Source of the DNA: Gemmobacter sp. 24YEA27
GTDB lineage: Bacteria > Pseudomonadota > Alphaproteobacteria > Rhodobacterales > Rhodobacteraceae
Length of the DNA: 64,000 nucleotides
NCBI RefSeq assembly: GCF_030052995.1
Contig: NZ_JASJPW010000004.1
Span: 129,734 to 193,733, forward strand
Direction: 5' to 3'
In this document: positions 17,248 through 27,336 of the stretch, piece by piece
Numbering within the stretch: position 1 is the stretch's first letter
Layout of the letters: every line of letters begins with the position of its first letter
The notes under the pieces: generated by a model
What the model saw: the letters and a program-made list of their open reading frames with translations, nothing else
What the model was told of the DNA's origin: nothing
The model's database searches: none
Translations under genes and position numbers: made by a program

Positions 17248-19535
17248 TCAGTGCCGTGTGCCGGAACCCGTCAGCGACGAGACCGGCAGGCTGATATCAA
17301 TGGTCAGGCCGTCCTGCGTCCATGATCGTGTCGCGTGACCCCGAAGCTGGCCTTCGACGATTGAATTGAACAGCTTCGAGCCAAAGCCTGTACCCTGACC
17401 CGTCGTGGCAGGTAAATGCGTCATTTCCATCCAGCGAATGCTGAAGCGATCTTCGATGTGGCAGAGCTCGACCCGGAGCAGGCCCTGGCTGTCCCTGAGG
17501 GCCCCATACTTGACGGCATTCGTCCCCAACTCATGAAATATGAGAGCGATCGCGGTCATGGCTGACGGGTCGAGCGGCAGATCGTCGCCCGTGATCGTAA
17601 TGTGGTCTTCCCCTTTGTCGTAAGGCGCGAGAAGTCGGCGCAACAGTTCCGCCATAGTGGCCACTGTTCCGTCCTGGTTATGCCGGATAAGGCCGTGGGC
17701 ATCGTGGAGCGCTCTCAGTCGTCCCCGAAGCGACTCCGTCACGGCCTTCACATCTGAGCCGTCGCGGGCCGTGAGGCTGACCAGGCCATTCACAAGTGCG
17801 AACAGATTGCCGATCCGGTGGTCAAGTTCCCGGGCGATGATCTCACGCTCGGCTTCCAGTTGCTTGACGGCGTCGATATCCGTGGAGGTTCCATACCAGC
17901 GCGTGATCGCGCCTTCGGCGTTCCGCAGCGGTTTGGCAAGAACCTTGAGCCAGCGATAGCTGCCGTCATGATACCGGAAGCGATAATCGATTGCGTAGGT
18001 TTCTCCCGTCGCAAGGCAGGCTTCCCAGGTTGCATCGACCCGCGCCTTGTCCTCTGGGTGAACCAGGGTTTTCCAGGTTTCTGCCGTGATCTCTTCCGGG
18101 GTGATGCCGGTGAATTCGGTCCACCGGCAATTGAAGTAGTCGTGCCGCCCATCGGCGTCCGTGCTCCAGACTATCTGAGGAATGGATTCGCTCACGATAT
18201 TGAAACGTTTGTTGCTTTGCTCAAGTGTCTCGACGGCGTCGGTCAGCTCGGTGATATCGATCAGGATGCCGCTCAGATGGGAAGCCGCGCCTTTCCCGTC
18301 ACGCACCACTTTGCCGAAAGCGGCAAACCAACGGTTTTCACCAGTTGGAGTCGCAATTCTGTAGCGGCAGTGATAGTCAGAGCCGGTCGCGATCGCGCCA
18401 CCGAGAGCATCGAGTACCCGCTCACGGTCATCCGGGTGAAGGAGCGGCGAAAGTCTCTCAAGGGGGATACCGGTCTCGGGCTGGTCCTCCATTCCGAACC
18501 GTTTCAGGAACGTTCCTTCCACGGTGAGATCCCGCCGCGCCAGGTTCATGTCCCATGTGGCGATGATCCCGCCGGCTTCGAGGGCTATGTCGACGCGTTG
18601 CCGGGCAAGCAAGAGCTTACTGATCAGGTCATCGCGATTGCGCATCACGATAGACAATGTGACAGGCGCCAATGCGACCATGAAGGCTGCCAATCGCATG
18701 GAAACAATCGCATGCTCGTCATAGGCGCCCGCGACACTGTGAAGATAGGCCTCGCACATGACGGTCAGCAACCAACAGCTGAACACGAAAGCGAGGGCGG
18801 AAGCAGTGAAGACGGAATAAGCCAGGCCGCACCACAAAAGCGCGGGCAGCGCGAAGGCGAAGGCGCCTGGCCCTCCCACAACCATCGCCAGGGCGCAGGA
18901 CGCGGCCAGAGCAACGACAGGAACTGCTGCAAGCGCGCGCGGCACCAGGTTGAACGACCTGATATTCGCGCCCAGGCTGCGAGGCGTCGGCGCGGAGAGT
19001 ATGACCGGCAACAATGCGATATAGTTGACGAGTTCCGTCGTGAACCAGAATGTCCCTGCATTGACCGCCCCGAGCCTCAGTACCAGAGGATCGGCAATTG
19101 CGCCGACAAGCCCCGCAGAGGCGGCACCCGACACCGAGACAAGGACAATATAGAGTGCGGATGCCGGCTCCCGCATCCGCAGCGCATTCTCGGGAAGATA
19201 CCGGCAGACAAGGCAGGCTGTACCCACGCCGCACAGGTTTGCGGCATTGAGCACTAAGGCCTTTGCAATACTGGTGCCCGCGATCAGGTCTGCTGCCATA
19301 TAGGCCACCGCCGCCACAGCCACACCGAGGGACGGCGCGTATCAGGCAGGCGAACGAGCAATCCGAGCATGACCGCATTTGCGGGCCAAATCATCGCAAG
19401 ATACCCGACCGGTCTTGTAAGGATGCCCAATGCACATGCGGTAAACACCGCGAGACCGATGACGAGCGAATGCGGAGGAAGAGCCGGGACGCGTTTGAAC
19501 CATCTGGACGATGCACTGCTTTCTACGGAGGCCAT
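17248..19535 (-). CDS. Membrane sensor histidine kinase: MASE1, two PAS, HWE kinase (one frameshift)
   Basis: Sensor kinase of 762 aa after repair. Residues 1-280 form a MASE1-type multi-helix membrane sensor (WPANAVMLGLLVR near the start). PAS/PAC domain 1 covers about 320-430 and PAS/PAC 2 about 440-560 (QIVWSTDADGRHDYFN, then YHDGSYRWLKV). An HWE/HisKA_2 kinase follows: phosphoacceptor LDHRIGNLFALVNG, N-box FHELGTNAVKYGAL, G-box GTGFGSKL. The first 67 codons (from 19535) are in another frame; one lost base at about 19330 separates LLVRLPDTR from GVAVAAVAYMAADL. HWE kinases of alphaproteobacteria often feed stress-response or chemotaxis-like regulators. No response regulator is adjacent. 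Input unknown. Confidence 0.85.
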
Positions 19536-19620
19536 CAGAGTCTCTCGCCGACAGGTCAATGCGACAATTTAGCGCATCCCCCTGCATAGTCACCTGGGTT
19601 CTTTACCAGTGCCAAAGCGG

Positions 19621-19845
19621 GATTTTTGCGAAAACCGGCGGCTGGCCGGAAGTGCCCCTTCCCTCTTATATTCAGGCCGGGCGTTGGATTCCGGCAGTGC
19701 CGGGAGCATTGAAGCGGTTCACACGGCGCTGGTGAACACCTTTGGTCCGACAGACCCTGCGCCCCCGATGCAGATCTGGATTTCGGCTGTCTGGGGTCTG
19801 GATCACGTAATGCGTTGCGTTCCGCCAAACGTCTTGAGGCAGCCC
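19621..19845. repeat. Dispersed 225-bp repeat, copy 1
   Basis: Aligns over its length without net gaps to 32407-32631 at roughly 70 percent identity by eye (for example GCGAAAAC, GGCAGTGCCG, TTCGGCTGTCTG and CTTGAGGCAG in the same places). The minus strand keeps an open frame in both copies, ending with GTAGIQR. Lies next to an IS5-type remnant, so it is probably part of an old insertion element. Confidence 0.7.
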
Positions 19846-20376
19846 ATCCTGGCCTTGATCCGCCTTCGGGCGTGATATCCGGACCAGCGTTTCCAGGCAG
19901 AACCTGAGGACGTTCGTCGGGGAAACAGCCTCCCGGACTGTTGTCTGATCTTCCTCACCGCTGAACACCACAGGGCGGCCATGGCTGCCGGTCCTGAGCG
20001 CGCCTTGTCAGTCCTTATCCAGCCAGATCAGCAGAGATCCGCGCTGCTTCAGCGCAGCATTGCAGCACTTCCGGTTCGTCATGCGACAGATGACGGGCGC
20101 GGGCTTGCTCATGCCCGAAGCCTGACCACACGGAGCCGAACCGGGGATCCGGGCTGGAGCTGACTTCTGCAACAACACCGACCAGATCAGGCACCCTGAG
20201 GGCGTTGTACGACAGCCCGCGAATATCATTGCCGCCTGGTTTCTCGCCTCAGCGAAAATGAATTTTATGAGCTCCGGCTGGCTGACCGGGGAACGACCCC
20301 GGCCAACGGCCAGCAGGGCGCCCTGTTCTTCGTTGCCCCGGTTTGAGAGGCCATGTCCGGGATGTGACGCAGGCGA
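19846..20376. other. Intergenic debris between kinase and kinase-like operon
   Basis: Holds the IS5-type N-terminal fragment (20008-20112) and otherwise no gene that I can support. Confidence 0.5.
20008..20112 (-). mobile_element. IS5-family transposase N-terminal remnant
   Basis: Reads MSKPAPVICRMTNRKCCNAA, then LKQRGSLLIWLDKD, then stop. This is the conserved beginning of IS5-type transposases (pattern NAALKQRGSLLIWLD). The following ~40 codons still give GRPVVFS in frame, after which similarity fades. No catalytic region remains. Confidence 0.6.
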
Positions 20377-21311
20377 TTACAGCCTGCGCAACTGTTCTTT
20401 CCAGGCCGGATTGCTGGTGATCTGCTGAAAGCGCATCAGCTTCCACACCCCATATTTGTAGAAATCGAAATCCAGCGCCGAGACCTTCAGCTGCACCATC
20501 GACCAGGCTGCCCATTTCACATCGGCCAGCGCCTTGTGAACGGTGACCCGCGCCACGATCTCGGGCGTTACCCGGCCGAAATATTCCTCGATCAGTTCGG
20601 CCTCGATTTCGGGCGTGTAGAACATCTCGCCGAACCAGATGCCCAGATCATAACAACGGTCGTTCATTGAAGCATATTCATAATCGATCAGCATGATCGA
20701 GCCATCCGCACCGATCATGAAATTGCCGGGCATCGGATCGTTGAACGAGGGCACCAGATCAAGGCCGAGGCCTGCATCGCATCGCGCGCCATCTTTGTGT
20801 TCAGCGCAATCCATTCGGCATGGCGCGGCACGGGCGAGCCAAGCTCTGCCATCTGCACATGATGCTCGTCGATCATGTCGAAAACGGTCTTTGTCAGCCC
20901 AAGCGCGGGCAAAGCATGCATCTGACGATAGGCCGCAATCGCCGCCGCGCGATTGGCGGGATTGCCGAAATCGGCATGGGTCGAGGGGCGGCGGTCGGGG
21001 ATGAAATCATTGATCTCCACGCCCTGATGCGCGAGATCCTCGTAGATCTTCGGGCCAAGCCCGGCGGCTGCGGCCTTGCGCGAGGCATCCATCGCCGCGA
21101 CACGGTCGATGAACATCTCGGTGCCGTTGCCGGGGATTTTCACGAACCAGTCACGTCTGGTGCAGGCCGATTGCACCCGCCAGTTGGAATTCGAGATCCC
21201 GCCCGAGACCGGCGCATAGCGGGCGCCTTCCCCGAACAGCGCCCTCGCATCCAGCATGGCCGCTTCGATATCACGCTCGGCCTGGCTCGCGGCGCTCCCC
21301 AGTGCTTTCAT
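20377..21311 (-). CDS. APH/choline-kinase-like phosphotransferase (second of two), one frameshift
   Basis: Small-molecule kinase of the aminoglycoside phosphotransferase/choline kinase fold, 311 aa after repair. Seen: N-lobe GGISNSNW, WFVKIPGNG with the ATP lysine, the catalytic loop around VPSFNDPMPGNFMIG (the usual H.D.xxN is SFNDPMPGN here), and the metal-binding IDYEYASMND. A single lost base near 20770 separates the two open parts. Starts with an ATGA overlap on the upstream paralogue (21311). Last gene of the operon. Members of this family phosphorylate choline, ethanolamine, homoserine, sugars and similar hydroxyl compounds; choline/ethanolamine kinase is the nearest look. Confidence 0.8.
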
Positions 21312-22252
21312 CATGCCCGACCCTCCGCGATCCGGATCTTTTCCTCGAATCCGGGGTGATGCAAAGCCAGCCGCGCCCGCATCAGTCGCCATTCGCCGAA
21401 TTTCAGCCATTCCAGCGATTTGCGCACCGAGACATGGCCGAAGATCCGGCAGAAGATGGCCTGGATCATGTCATCCACCACCGACCAGAGCCGCGCCCGG
21501 GCAAAGCCCGCCTCATCGCCGCCATACCCGCGGAAGGTCGCCTGCATGTCCCGCTCGAATTCATGCATCTCGGCCAGCACCGCGCCCAGATCATACATCG
21601 GGTCATTGAGGCCGGCCCGGTCGAAATCGACCAGCATCGCGGCCTGGTCCGGCCCGATCATCAGGTTGGAGACCGAGCTTTCATTGCGGCACAGTGCCAG
21701 CGGCGCCGCCTCCAGCACCGGGCGGGCGGCGTTTAGAAGCGACATGATCCAGACAAGATCCGCAGGCAGGGAATCGCCCAGGCGGCCTGCCTCAGAGATA
21801 AGCGCCTCAAGCCGTGCGAAAGGCTCGAACCGCGCGCCATTGGCCGGGGTCTCATGCAGCCGCCGCAGCGCCTGCATGGTGTTCCTGCGAAAATCCGCGT
21901 CAAGGCAATCGGCCAGTCGCGCCTCGCGCCAGCCCGGACCTGCCGCCGCGAAGAGGATCGCTCCGGCTTCCGGATCGGACCAGAGAACCCGGGGCGCGAC
22001 CCCGGCCTCGCCGGCCGTCTTTGCCGCCGCGAAACCGGTCGGCAGGTCAAGGACATCCCGGATCTCGGGATGGATGATCTTCAGAAACCGGCTTTCGCCA
22101 TCAGGCAGATCGACGAAAACCGCCGCGCTTTCCAGCCCCCGGCAGGAGGGCGAAGCCAGCGCCGCCGGGCCGGGCCGCGTCTGTGCGCCGTCCAGCCCCG
22201 GCGCGGCGGCAATCACCCGCGCGACATCGGCATCCGTGACAATCTGACTCAT
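21311..22252 (-). CDS. APH/choline-kinase-like phosphotransferase (first of two)
   Basis: Intact 313-residue relative of the next gene. ATP-binding SRFLKIIHPEIRD lies in the N-lobe. The catalytic loop is CRNESSVSNLMIG (usual H.D..xxN) and the metal site is LVDFDRAGLNDPMYDLG. The C-terminal ends of the two paralogues share the pattern FGEWRLMRARLA / YGVWKLMRFQQI, so they are paralogues from a duplication with wide divergence and may form a heteromer or act on different substrates. Coupled to the downstream copy by ATGA and 9 nt from the M20 hydrolase. Confidence 0.8.
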   Translation of the reverse strand: MSQIVTDADVARVIAAAPGLDGAQTRPGPAALASPSCRGLESAAVFVDLPDGESRFLKIIHPEIRDVLDLPTGFAAAKTAGEAGVAPRVLWSDPEAGAILFAAAGPGWREARLADCLDADFRRNTMQALRRLHETPANGARFEPFARLEALISEAGRLGDSLPADLVWIMSLLNAARPVLEAAPLALCRNESSVSNLMIGPDQAAMLVDFDRAGLNDPMYDLGAVLAEMHEFERDMQATFRGYGGDEAGFARARLWSVVDDMIQAIFCRIFGHVSVRKSLEWLKFGEWRLMRARLALHHPGFEEKIRIAEGRA

Positions 22253-22261
22253 GCGTCCCCC

Positions 22262-23548
22262 TCAGGAATTGATGGTCACAGCGAGGTCGAGATCACCCCC
22301 GGCGGCGTCGATCCGGCGGATCATCCCCACAAGAACATCACCGCCCTTCGCCAGATCTTCCGGGCTGGTATATTCGTTGTAACGGTGGATCACGCCATCG
22401 ACCGACGGCACGACGAAGACAATGGACGGTATGCGACGCTGGATCGTCACCGCGTCATGGCCGCCGACCGTATCAAGTTCGATCCGCCCGTAGCCGTTCT
22501 CGTCGGCGCCCATTTCGACCAGCTTCACCAGCCGTTTGTCGAACCGCCCCGCCGGGCGGCGGTCAATCGAGACGATCTCGCCGGCCACGCCTGCTTTCGC
22601 CATCAGCTCCGGCAGGGCGGCTTTCAGCCCGGCTTCCGACCAATCGAGCATCGCCTGTTCCGGCGAGCGCAATTCGCAGAACATGATCACTTTTTCCGGA
22701 ATGATATTGGCGGAATTGGGCGAAATATCGAGCCGCGCGCAGGAGCTGTACAGTGTATCCGGCGCGGTATTGGCGAGGTGCTTCAGCTCGGCCATGATAT
22801 AGGCCGCACCCAGCAGCGCATCCTTGCGGTCTTCCATTTTGGTCGGGCCGGTATGGGCCTGTTCGCCCGTGACCTCGATCTTCACCTTCAGCGCGCCCCA
22901 GTGGCGGGCGAAGGGGGCGATATGTTTACCGGCCTTTTCCAGCTCGGCATCGCCTTCGATATGAACTTCAAGATAGGCGACCGGTTCGGGCGCGGTATCG
23001 GTGCCCGCATAGCCCACGAGTTTCAGCTCATCGCCCACCGATTTGCCATCGCGGTCCTGGCGCGCCAGCGCGAAATCGAGGGTATATTCGCCCGAGAAGA
23101 CCGACGATCCCAGAAGGCTTGGCGTGAAGCGCGCGCCTTCCTCATTCATCCAGTCGGCGACGCAGAAATTGCATTGCGGCGTGGTGCCGGTCTCGGCGCA
23201 CCAGGCGCGGTAGCTTTCGATTGCCGCCAGTGCTGCCATCACGCCATAAGCGCCATCGAACCGCCCGCCGAGCGGCTGGCTGTCGATATGCGAGCCGATC
23301 ATCACCAGCGGCGCGCCTTCGCCGGCAAGGTCGATCTGGCCGAAGAGATTGCCGATGGCATCGACCTTTACCGTATAGCCGCGCGCGGCCATTTCGGTTT
23401 TGAACCAGTTGCGCGCTGCCGCATGGGCATCGGTCAGCGCCGGGCGGTCGACGCCGCCCATCGGCGTTGCGCCGAATTCCGAGATCTTGTCCATCAGCCG
23501 GTTCAGAAGACCTGCGTCGATTTTGCTTGGGACTGTGGTGTCAGGCAT
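22262..23548 (-). CDS. M20-family amidohydrolase (hydantoinase/carbamoylase type)
   Basis: Metal-dependent hydrolase of 428 aa in the N-carbamoyl-amino-acid amidohydrolase/allantoate amidohydrolase group, which hydrolyses C-N bonds such as ureido groups. Metal ligands are visible in GSHIDSQPLGGRFDG and NEEGARF, followed by the second His in EVHIEGDAELE and the C-terminal EYTSPEDLAKGGDVL. The usual HIEQGP is changed to HIEGDA, which may mark a different substrate. The ATG at 23548 overlaps the end of the ABC ATPase by 8 nt. It sits between the importer and two kinases, so it probably acts on the imported compound. Confidence 0.85.
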   Translation of the reverse strand: MPDTTVPSKIDAGLLNRLMDKISEFGATPMGGVDRPALTDAHAAARNWFKTEMAARGYTVKVDAIGNLFGQIDLAGEGAPLVMIGSHIDSQPLGGRFDGAYGVMAALAAIESYRAWCAETGTTPQCNFCVADWMNEEGARFTPSLLGSSVFSGEYTLDFALARQDRDGKSVGDELKLVGYAGTDTAPEPVAYLEVHIEGDAELEKAGKHIAPFARHWGALKVKIEVTGEQAHTGPTKMEDRKDALLGAAYIMAELKHLANTAPDTLYSSCARLDISPNSANIIPEKVIMFCELRSPEQAMLDWSEAGLKAALPELMAKAGVAGEIVSIDRRPAGRFDKRLVKLVEMGADENGYGRIELDTVGGHDAVTIQRRIPSIVFVVPSVDGVIHRYNEYTSPEDLAKGGDVLVGMIRRIDAAGGDLDLAVTINS

Positions 23549-25372
23549 AGGTCTTCTCCGATACGGCCGGGGTCTCGTCGTTAAGGAAGCACGCCGCAAG
23601 CGCCCGCCCGCCCCTGTCGCGCAGGACCGGGTTTTCCACGCGGCAGCGGTCAAAGGCATGCGGGCAGCGGCTGGCAAAGGCACAGCCGGGCGGCAGGTCG
23701 ATGGGTGAAGGGGGCTCGCCCTCCAGGAGGCAATCCTCGGGACGGTAGCGCCGTGTCTCCAGCGTCGGCGCGGCAGAGAGCAGCGCGCGGCTATAGGGGT
23801 GGCCGGGGTCAAAGAACAGCCGCTCATTCGGCGCCACCTCGACCACTTCGCCCAGATACATCACCGCGATCCGCGAACAGACGCGGCGCACCATCGTCAG
23901 GTCATGCGAGATGAAGATATAGGTGAAACCGTGCAGCGCCTGGAGGCGTTCGAACAGATCGAGCAGCTTGCCCTGTTCGGTCTGATCAAGTGCCGAAAGC
24001 GTCTCGTCCATGATCAGAAGCTTCGGCTCCAGGATCATCGCACGCGCCACATTCAGACGCTGGCGCTGGCCTGCCGACAGCCCGCCGGTCAGGTGGTTGT
24101 AATAGCTGTCGGCAGCCCGACCTCGTTCATCACCGCCCGCGCCCGGTCGCGCCGTTCCGCAGCCGACCCGATGCCGTGGATTTTCAGCGGCTCTTCCAGG
24201 ATCTTGCCGATCGGCCATTGTGGCGGCAGCGATCCGTAGGGGTCCTGCAGCACCAGCTGGAATTTCTTGCGCATCCCGCGCAGCGTCGCGGCGCTGGCCG
24301 TGCCGACATCTTCGCCGTCAAAGATGATCTGGCCGTGATCGGGGCGTTCCAGCCCGGTCAACAGCCGCATCAGCGAGGATTTGCCACAACCGGATTCGCC
24401 CACGACCCCGAAATTGTCGCCCTGGAAGACATCGAAAGACACATTCCGCACGGCCTGAACCACAGAAAGCCCGGCCTCGCCGCCGCCGGATCTTATAGGC
24501 TTTCGCGACATCGCGGATCGAGAGCACCGGCTTTGGCACATCCCGTTCCTCGCGCGCGCGCGGGTGGTCTCATCCCAGAGCTTCGGCAGTTCCTGGATCA
24601 GTTTGGCGGTGTAGGCGCTTTTCGGGTCTTCGATCAGGGCGCGGGGCGGCTGCATTTCGGCCACGCGTCCGGCATTGAGCACCATAACCCGGTCAGAGGC
24701 ATCGCAGGCCACCGGCAGCGACGAGCAGATGAACAGCACGGCCGTCGAGAATTGCGCATTCAGGTCGCGCATCAGTTTCAGGATCTGCGCCGCCACCGTC
24801 ACGTCGAGCGGCTGGGTGATATTGTCGGCGATCAGCAAGGCCGGGTCCGAGATCAGCGCATCGACGATCATCGCGCGCTGCATCATGCCGCCGGAATACT
24901 GGAAGGGATATTCTTCAAACCGCTTATGGGCAGACGGAATCCGCACCGCATTCAGCAGCTGGATCGCCTTTTTCTTCGCCTCGGTGGCTGAAATATCCGG
25001 GCGCACGGCGCGGAGTTTCTCGACCAGCTGCGCGCCCACGGTCATGGTCGGGTCCAGTGCACCGGCGGGGTTGCCGCCGACATAGGCAATCTCACGGCCC
25101 GCGAGTTTGCGCGCAAGGGCAGGGTTTTGCACCAGATCCTGGCCGCGAAAGCGGATCTCGCCGCCGGTGATGCGCAAAGGGTCCGAGAGCCAGCTTGCAA
25201 TCGCGCGGGCCAGCACGGTCTTGCCCGACCCGCTTTCGCCGATGACCGACAGGATCTCGCGTGGGTGGATGTCAAAGGAGATCGCCGAGAGGATCTCGCG
25301 CGCTCCGGCGGCAACGGTCAGGTTCGAGACCTGAAGGACCGGCGCAGATTTCATCGCCTCTTCCATCTTCAT
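23541..25372 (-). CDS. Two-domain oligopeptide-type ABC ATPase (DppD-DppF/GsiA-like fusion), frameshifted
   Basis: Energises the importer whose permeases lie upstream. Domain 1 (from 25372): Walker A GESGSGKT, signature-like YSGGMMQRAM, Walker B region LLIADN (the usual DEP is DNI) and a weak switch region. Domain 2: GESGCGKSS, LSAGQRQRLNVARA, LLIMDETLSALD and FISHDLTMVRR, with the oligopeptide C-terminal CAFASRCPHAFDRC, which in this family carries a metal-binding cysteine cluster. Frame changes near 24565, 24485 and 24108 are explained by lost bases in GC repeats; after repair it is one ~610-residue fusion like YejF/GsiA. Domain 1 lacks the Walker B Glu and may be the degenerate site. ATGA overlap with the permease upstream. 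Confidence 0.82.
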
Positions 25373-26277
25373 GCCCCCCCGTAGATCTTGTTGCGGGCAC
25401 GCTCCAATGCGGCGCCCATCAGGTTGATACTGGTCAGCGTGATCACAAGGAAAACGCCGGGCATGGTGGCGATCCACCAGGCGTTCATGATGTATTTACG
25501 CCCGTCCGAGATGATATTGCCAAAGGTCGGTGTCGGCGGCTGCACCCCAAGGCCGATAAAGCCCAGCACGGATTCAAAGATCATCATCCGCGCGATATCC
25601 AGCACCGCGACAAAGGCCATCGGCGGCAGGAGAAGCGGCAGGATGAGAAGAAACATGATCCGAAGGTTCGTCGCGCCCAGCACCATGGCGCCGCGCACAT
25701 ATTCCTTTTTCGCTTCTGCCATCACTGTCGAGCGCATCACCCGCGCATAGACCGGCCAGCCCGCCAGCCCGAGGACAAGGATGATCGAGGGAATGGTTGG
25801 TCGCGACACACCCAGAATGGTGATTGCCAGAATGATCATCGGGATCGCGAGCTGCGCATCGGTCAGCCGCATCAGCACCATATCCACCCGGCCACCATAA
25901 TAGCCGGCAAAGAGCCCGATCAGCGCGCCGACGATCAGCATCAGCACCGTGGTCGCAACCCCGATCAGCAGCGAATAGCGCAGCCCCGTCAGCGCGCGCG
26001 ACAGCATATCGCGCCCCAGCTGATCGGTGCCGAGCGGGTGTTTCCATGTCCAGCCCTCGCCAAGGAACAAAGGCGGGATCAGTTTCTCGCGGACCGACAG
26101 CTTCGTCGGGTCCAGCCCGCTGAGTTCGGGGTAAAGCGCTGCGGCCAGCACCAGAAGGATGAAGACGATCAGCCCGATGCGGAACTCGATCGAGGCAAAG
26201 GCCTCGCGCCAGATCCGCGAGGATACGGTCTGGGCGGCGGCGACGCGGGCGGCGGGGTCAAGTGTTGTGACGCTCAT
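25369..26277 (-). CDS. Oligopeptide-type ABC permease, DppC/OppC family
   Basis: Inner-membrane permease, 302 aa, with the N-terminal OppC segment (one helix at residues 33-50), then HPLGTDQLGRDMLSR and five further helices. The EAA loop (AEAKKEYVRGAMVLGATNLRIM) contacts the ATPase. Together with the DppB-type permease directly upstream (stop and start share 26277) it forms the channel. Intact. Confidence 0.9.
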   Translation of the reverse strand: MSVTTLDPAARVAAAQTVSSRIWREAFASIEFRIGLIVFILLVLAAALYPELSGLDPTKLSVREKLIPPLFLGEGWTWKHPLGTDQLGRDMLSRALTGLRYSLLIGVATTVLMLIVGALIGLFAGYYGGRVDMVLMRLTDAQLAIPMIILAITILGVSRPTIPSIILVLGLAGWPVYARVMRSTVMAEAKKEYVRGAMVLGATNLRIMFLLILPLLLPPMAFVAVLDIARMMIFESVLGFIGLGVQPPTPTFGNIISDGRKYIMNAWWIATMPGVFLVITLTSINLMGAALERARNKIYGGA

Positions 26278-27257
26278 CAGTAATCCAGCCTCGGGTCGAT
26301 GGCGGTCGCAGCAAGGTCGACCACGATATTGATCAGGACGAAGGCGGCAGCGGTGATGATGGCGATGCCCTGGATCAGCGGGAAGTCACGCTGCATCACC
26401 GCATTGATCGTCAGAAGGCCAAGGCCGGGGTAATCAAAGATGAACTCGATCACCAGAACACCGCCCAAAAGCATCGAAAACTGCACGCCGAGCAGGTTCA
26501 AAAGCGGCACAGCTGCGTTTTTCAGCGCGTGGCGGAACACGATCTGGTTGCGCGACAGCCCCCGGACCCGGGCGATGTCGATGAAGTTCTGCGCCATCAC
26601 GCCCGCGACCGAGACCGTCAGCGTGCGGATCAGGAAGGGCGCGATCTCGATGGCCAGCACGAAGGCCGGCAGGATCGTATAGGCGAAGTTGTGATAGCCG
26701 ATGGAGGGCACCAGCTGCCATTTCACCGAGACCACCAGCGCCAGAACGATGCCGAGCCAGAAATTCGGCAGGCTGACGAATAGCGATGAAAGGTAAAGCG
26801 CCATCCGGTCAGGCCATCTGCCCGGGTAAAGCCCGCCTGCCACGCCAATCGGCAGCGCGATGACCAGCGCGAAGACCATTGCAAGCAGCGCGAGCTGGAT
26901 CGTCATTGGCGCGGTCTGGGCGATCAGGTCCAGCACCCTTGCCCGTTCTCCCCGGGTCGAGTCGTCGAAACTCGCGCCCCCCACCGCCGCACCCGAGGCG
27001 GGACGGACGAAGCTCTGCCCGAAATCGCCCTGGAACACCTTGGTGATATAGCGCGTGAATTGCACCGGGATCGGGTCGCGCAGACCCATCTCGGTCGCGA
27101 TCTCCTCGATCAGCGCCTCGGGGGCCATGCCGCCCGCCATCAGGCGCACCGGATCGCCGGGCACCACGCGCAAAAGCGTGAAGATCAGCGCCGATACGAG
27201 AAAGACAATCACGACGCCCTGCAAAAGGCGGCGCACAAGGAACCTAAGGATGAACAT
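26277..27257 (-). CDS. Oligopeptide-type ABC permease, DppB/OppB family
   Basis: 326-residue permease beginning MFILRFLVRRLLQGVVIVFL, with the DppB pattern LLRVVPGDPVR, about six helices and the EAA loop around MAQNFIDIARVRGLSRNQIV. Pairs with the DppC-type protein. It is separated from the binding-protein gene by 79 nt containing a stem-loop, which fits stronger expression of the binding protein than of the membrane parts. Confidence 0.9.
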   Translation of the reverse strand: MFILRFLVRRLLQGVVIVFLVSALIFTLLRVVPGDPVRLMAGGMAPEALIEEIATEMGLRDPIPVQFTRYITKVFQGDFGQSFVRPASGAAVGGASFDDSTRGERARVLDLIAQTAPMTIQLALLAMVFALVIALPIGVAGGLYPGRWPDRMALYLSSLFVSLPNFWLGIVLALVVSVKWQLVPSIGYHNFAYTILPAFVLAIEIAPFLIRTLTVSVAGVMAQNFIDIARVRGLSRNQIVFRHALKNAAVPLLNLLGVQFSMLLGGVLVIEFIFDYPGLGLLTINAVMQRDFPLIQGIAIITAAAFVLINIVVDLAATAIDPRLDY

Positions 27258-27298
27258 TCAAACCCCGGACGTTCTGGCAGAAAGTGTTGCTGGAAGGG

Positions 27299-27328
27299 CT
27301 GGCAGAGAGCGCGGGCGCCCTCTGCCAG
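27299..27328 (-). terminator. Intercistronic stem-loop after the binding-protein gene
   Basis: CTGGCAGAG (27299-27307) pairs with CTCTGCCAG (27320-27328). It lies between the binding-protein stop and the permease start without a T-run, so it more likely stabilises or attenuates the transcript than ends it fully. Confidence 0.6.
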
Positions 27329-27336
27329 AGGCTTTG

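Noticed and set aside
17818..19257. Rightward open frame of 479 codons
   Set aside because: Antisense to the MASE1-PAS-HWE kinase; composition skewed to Arg, Gly and Asp as in shadows.
21854..23584. Rightward open frame of 576 codons
   Set aside because: Antisense to the M20 hydrolase and the first kinase gene, both clearly coding on the other strand.
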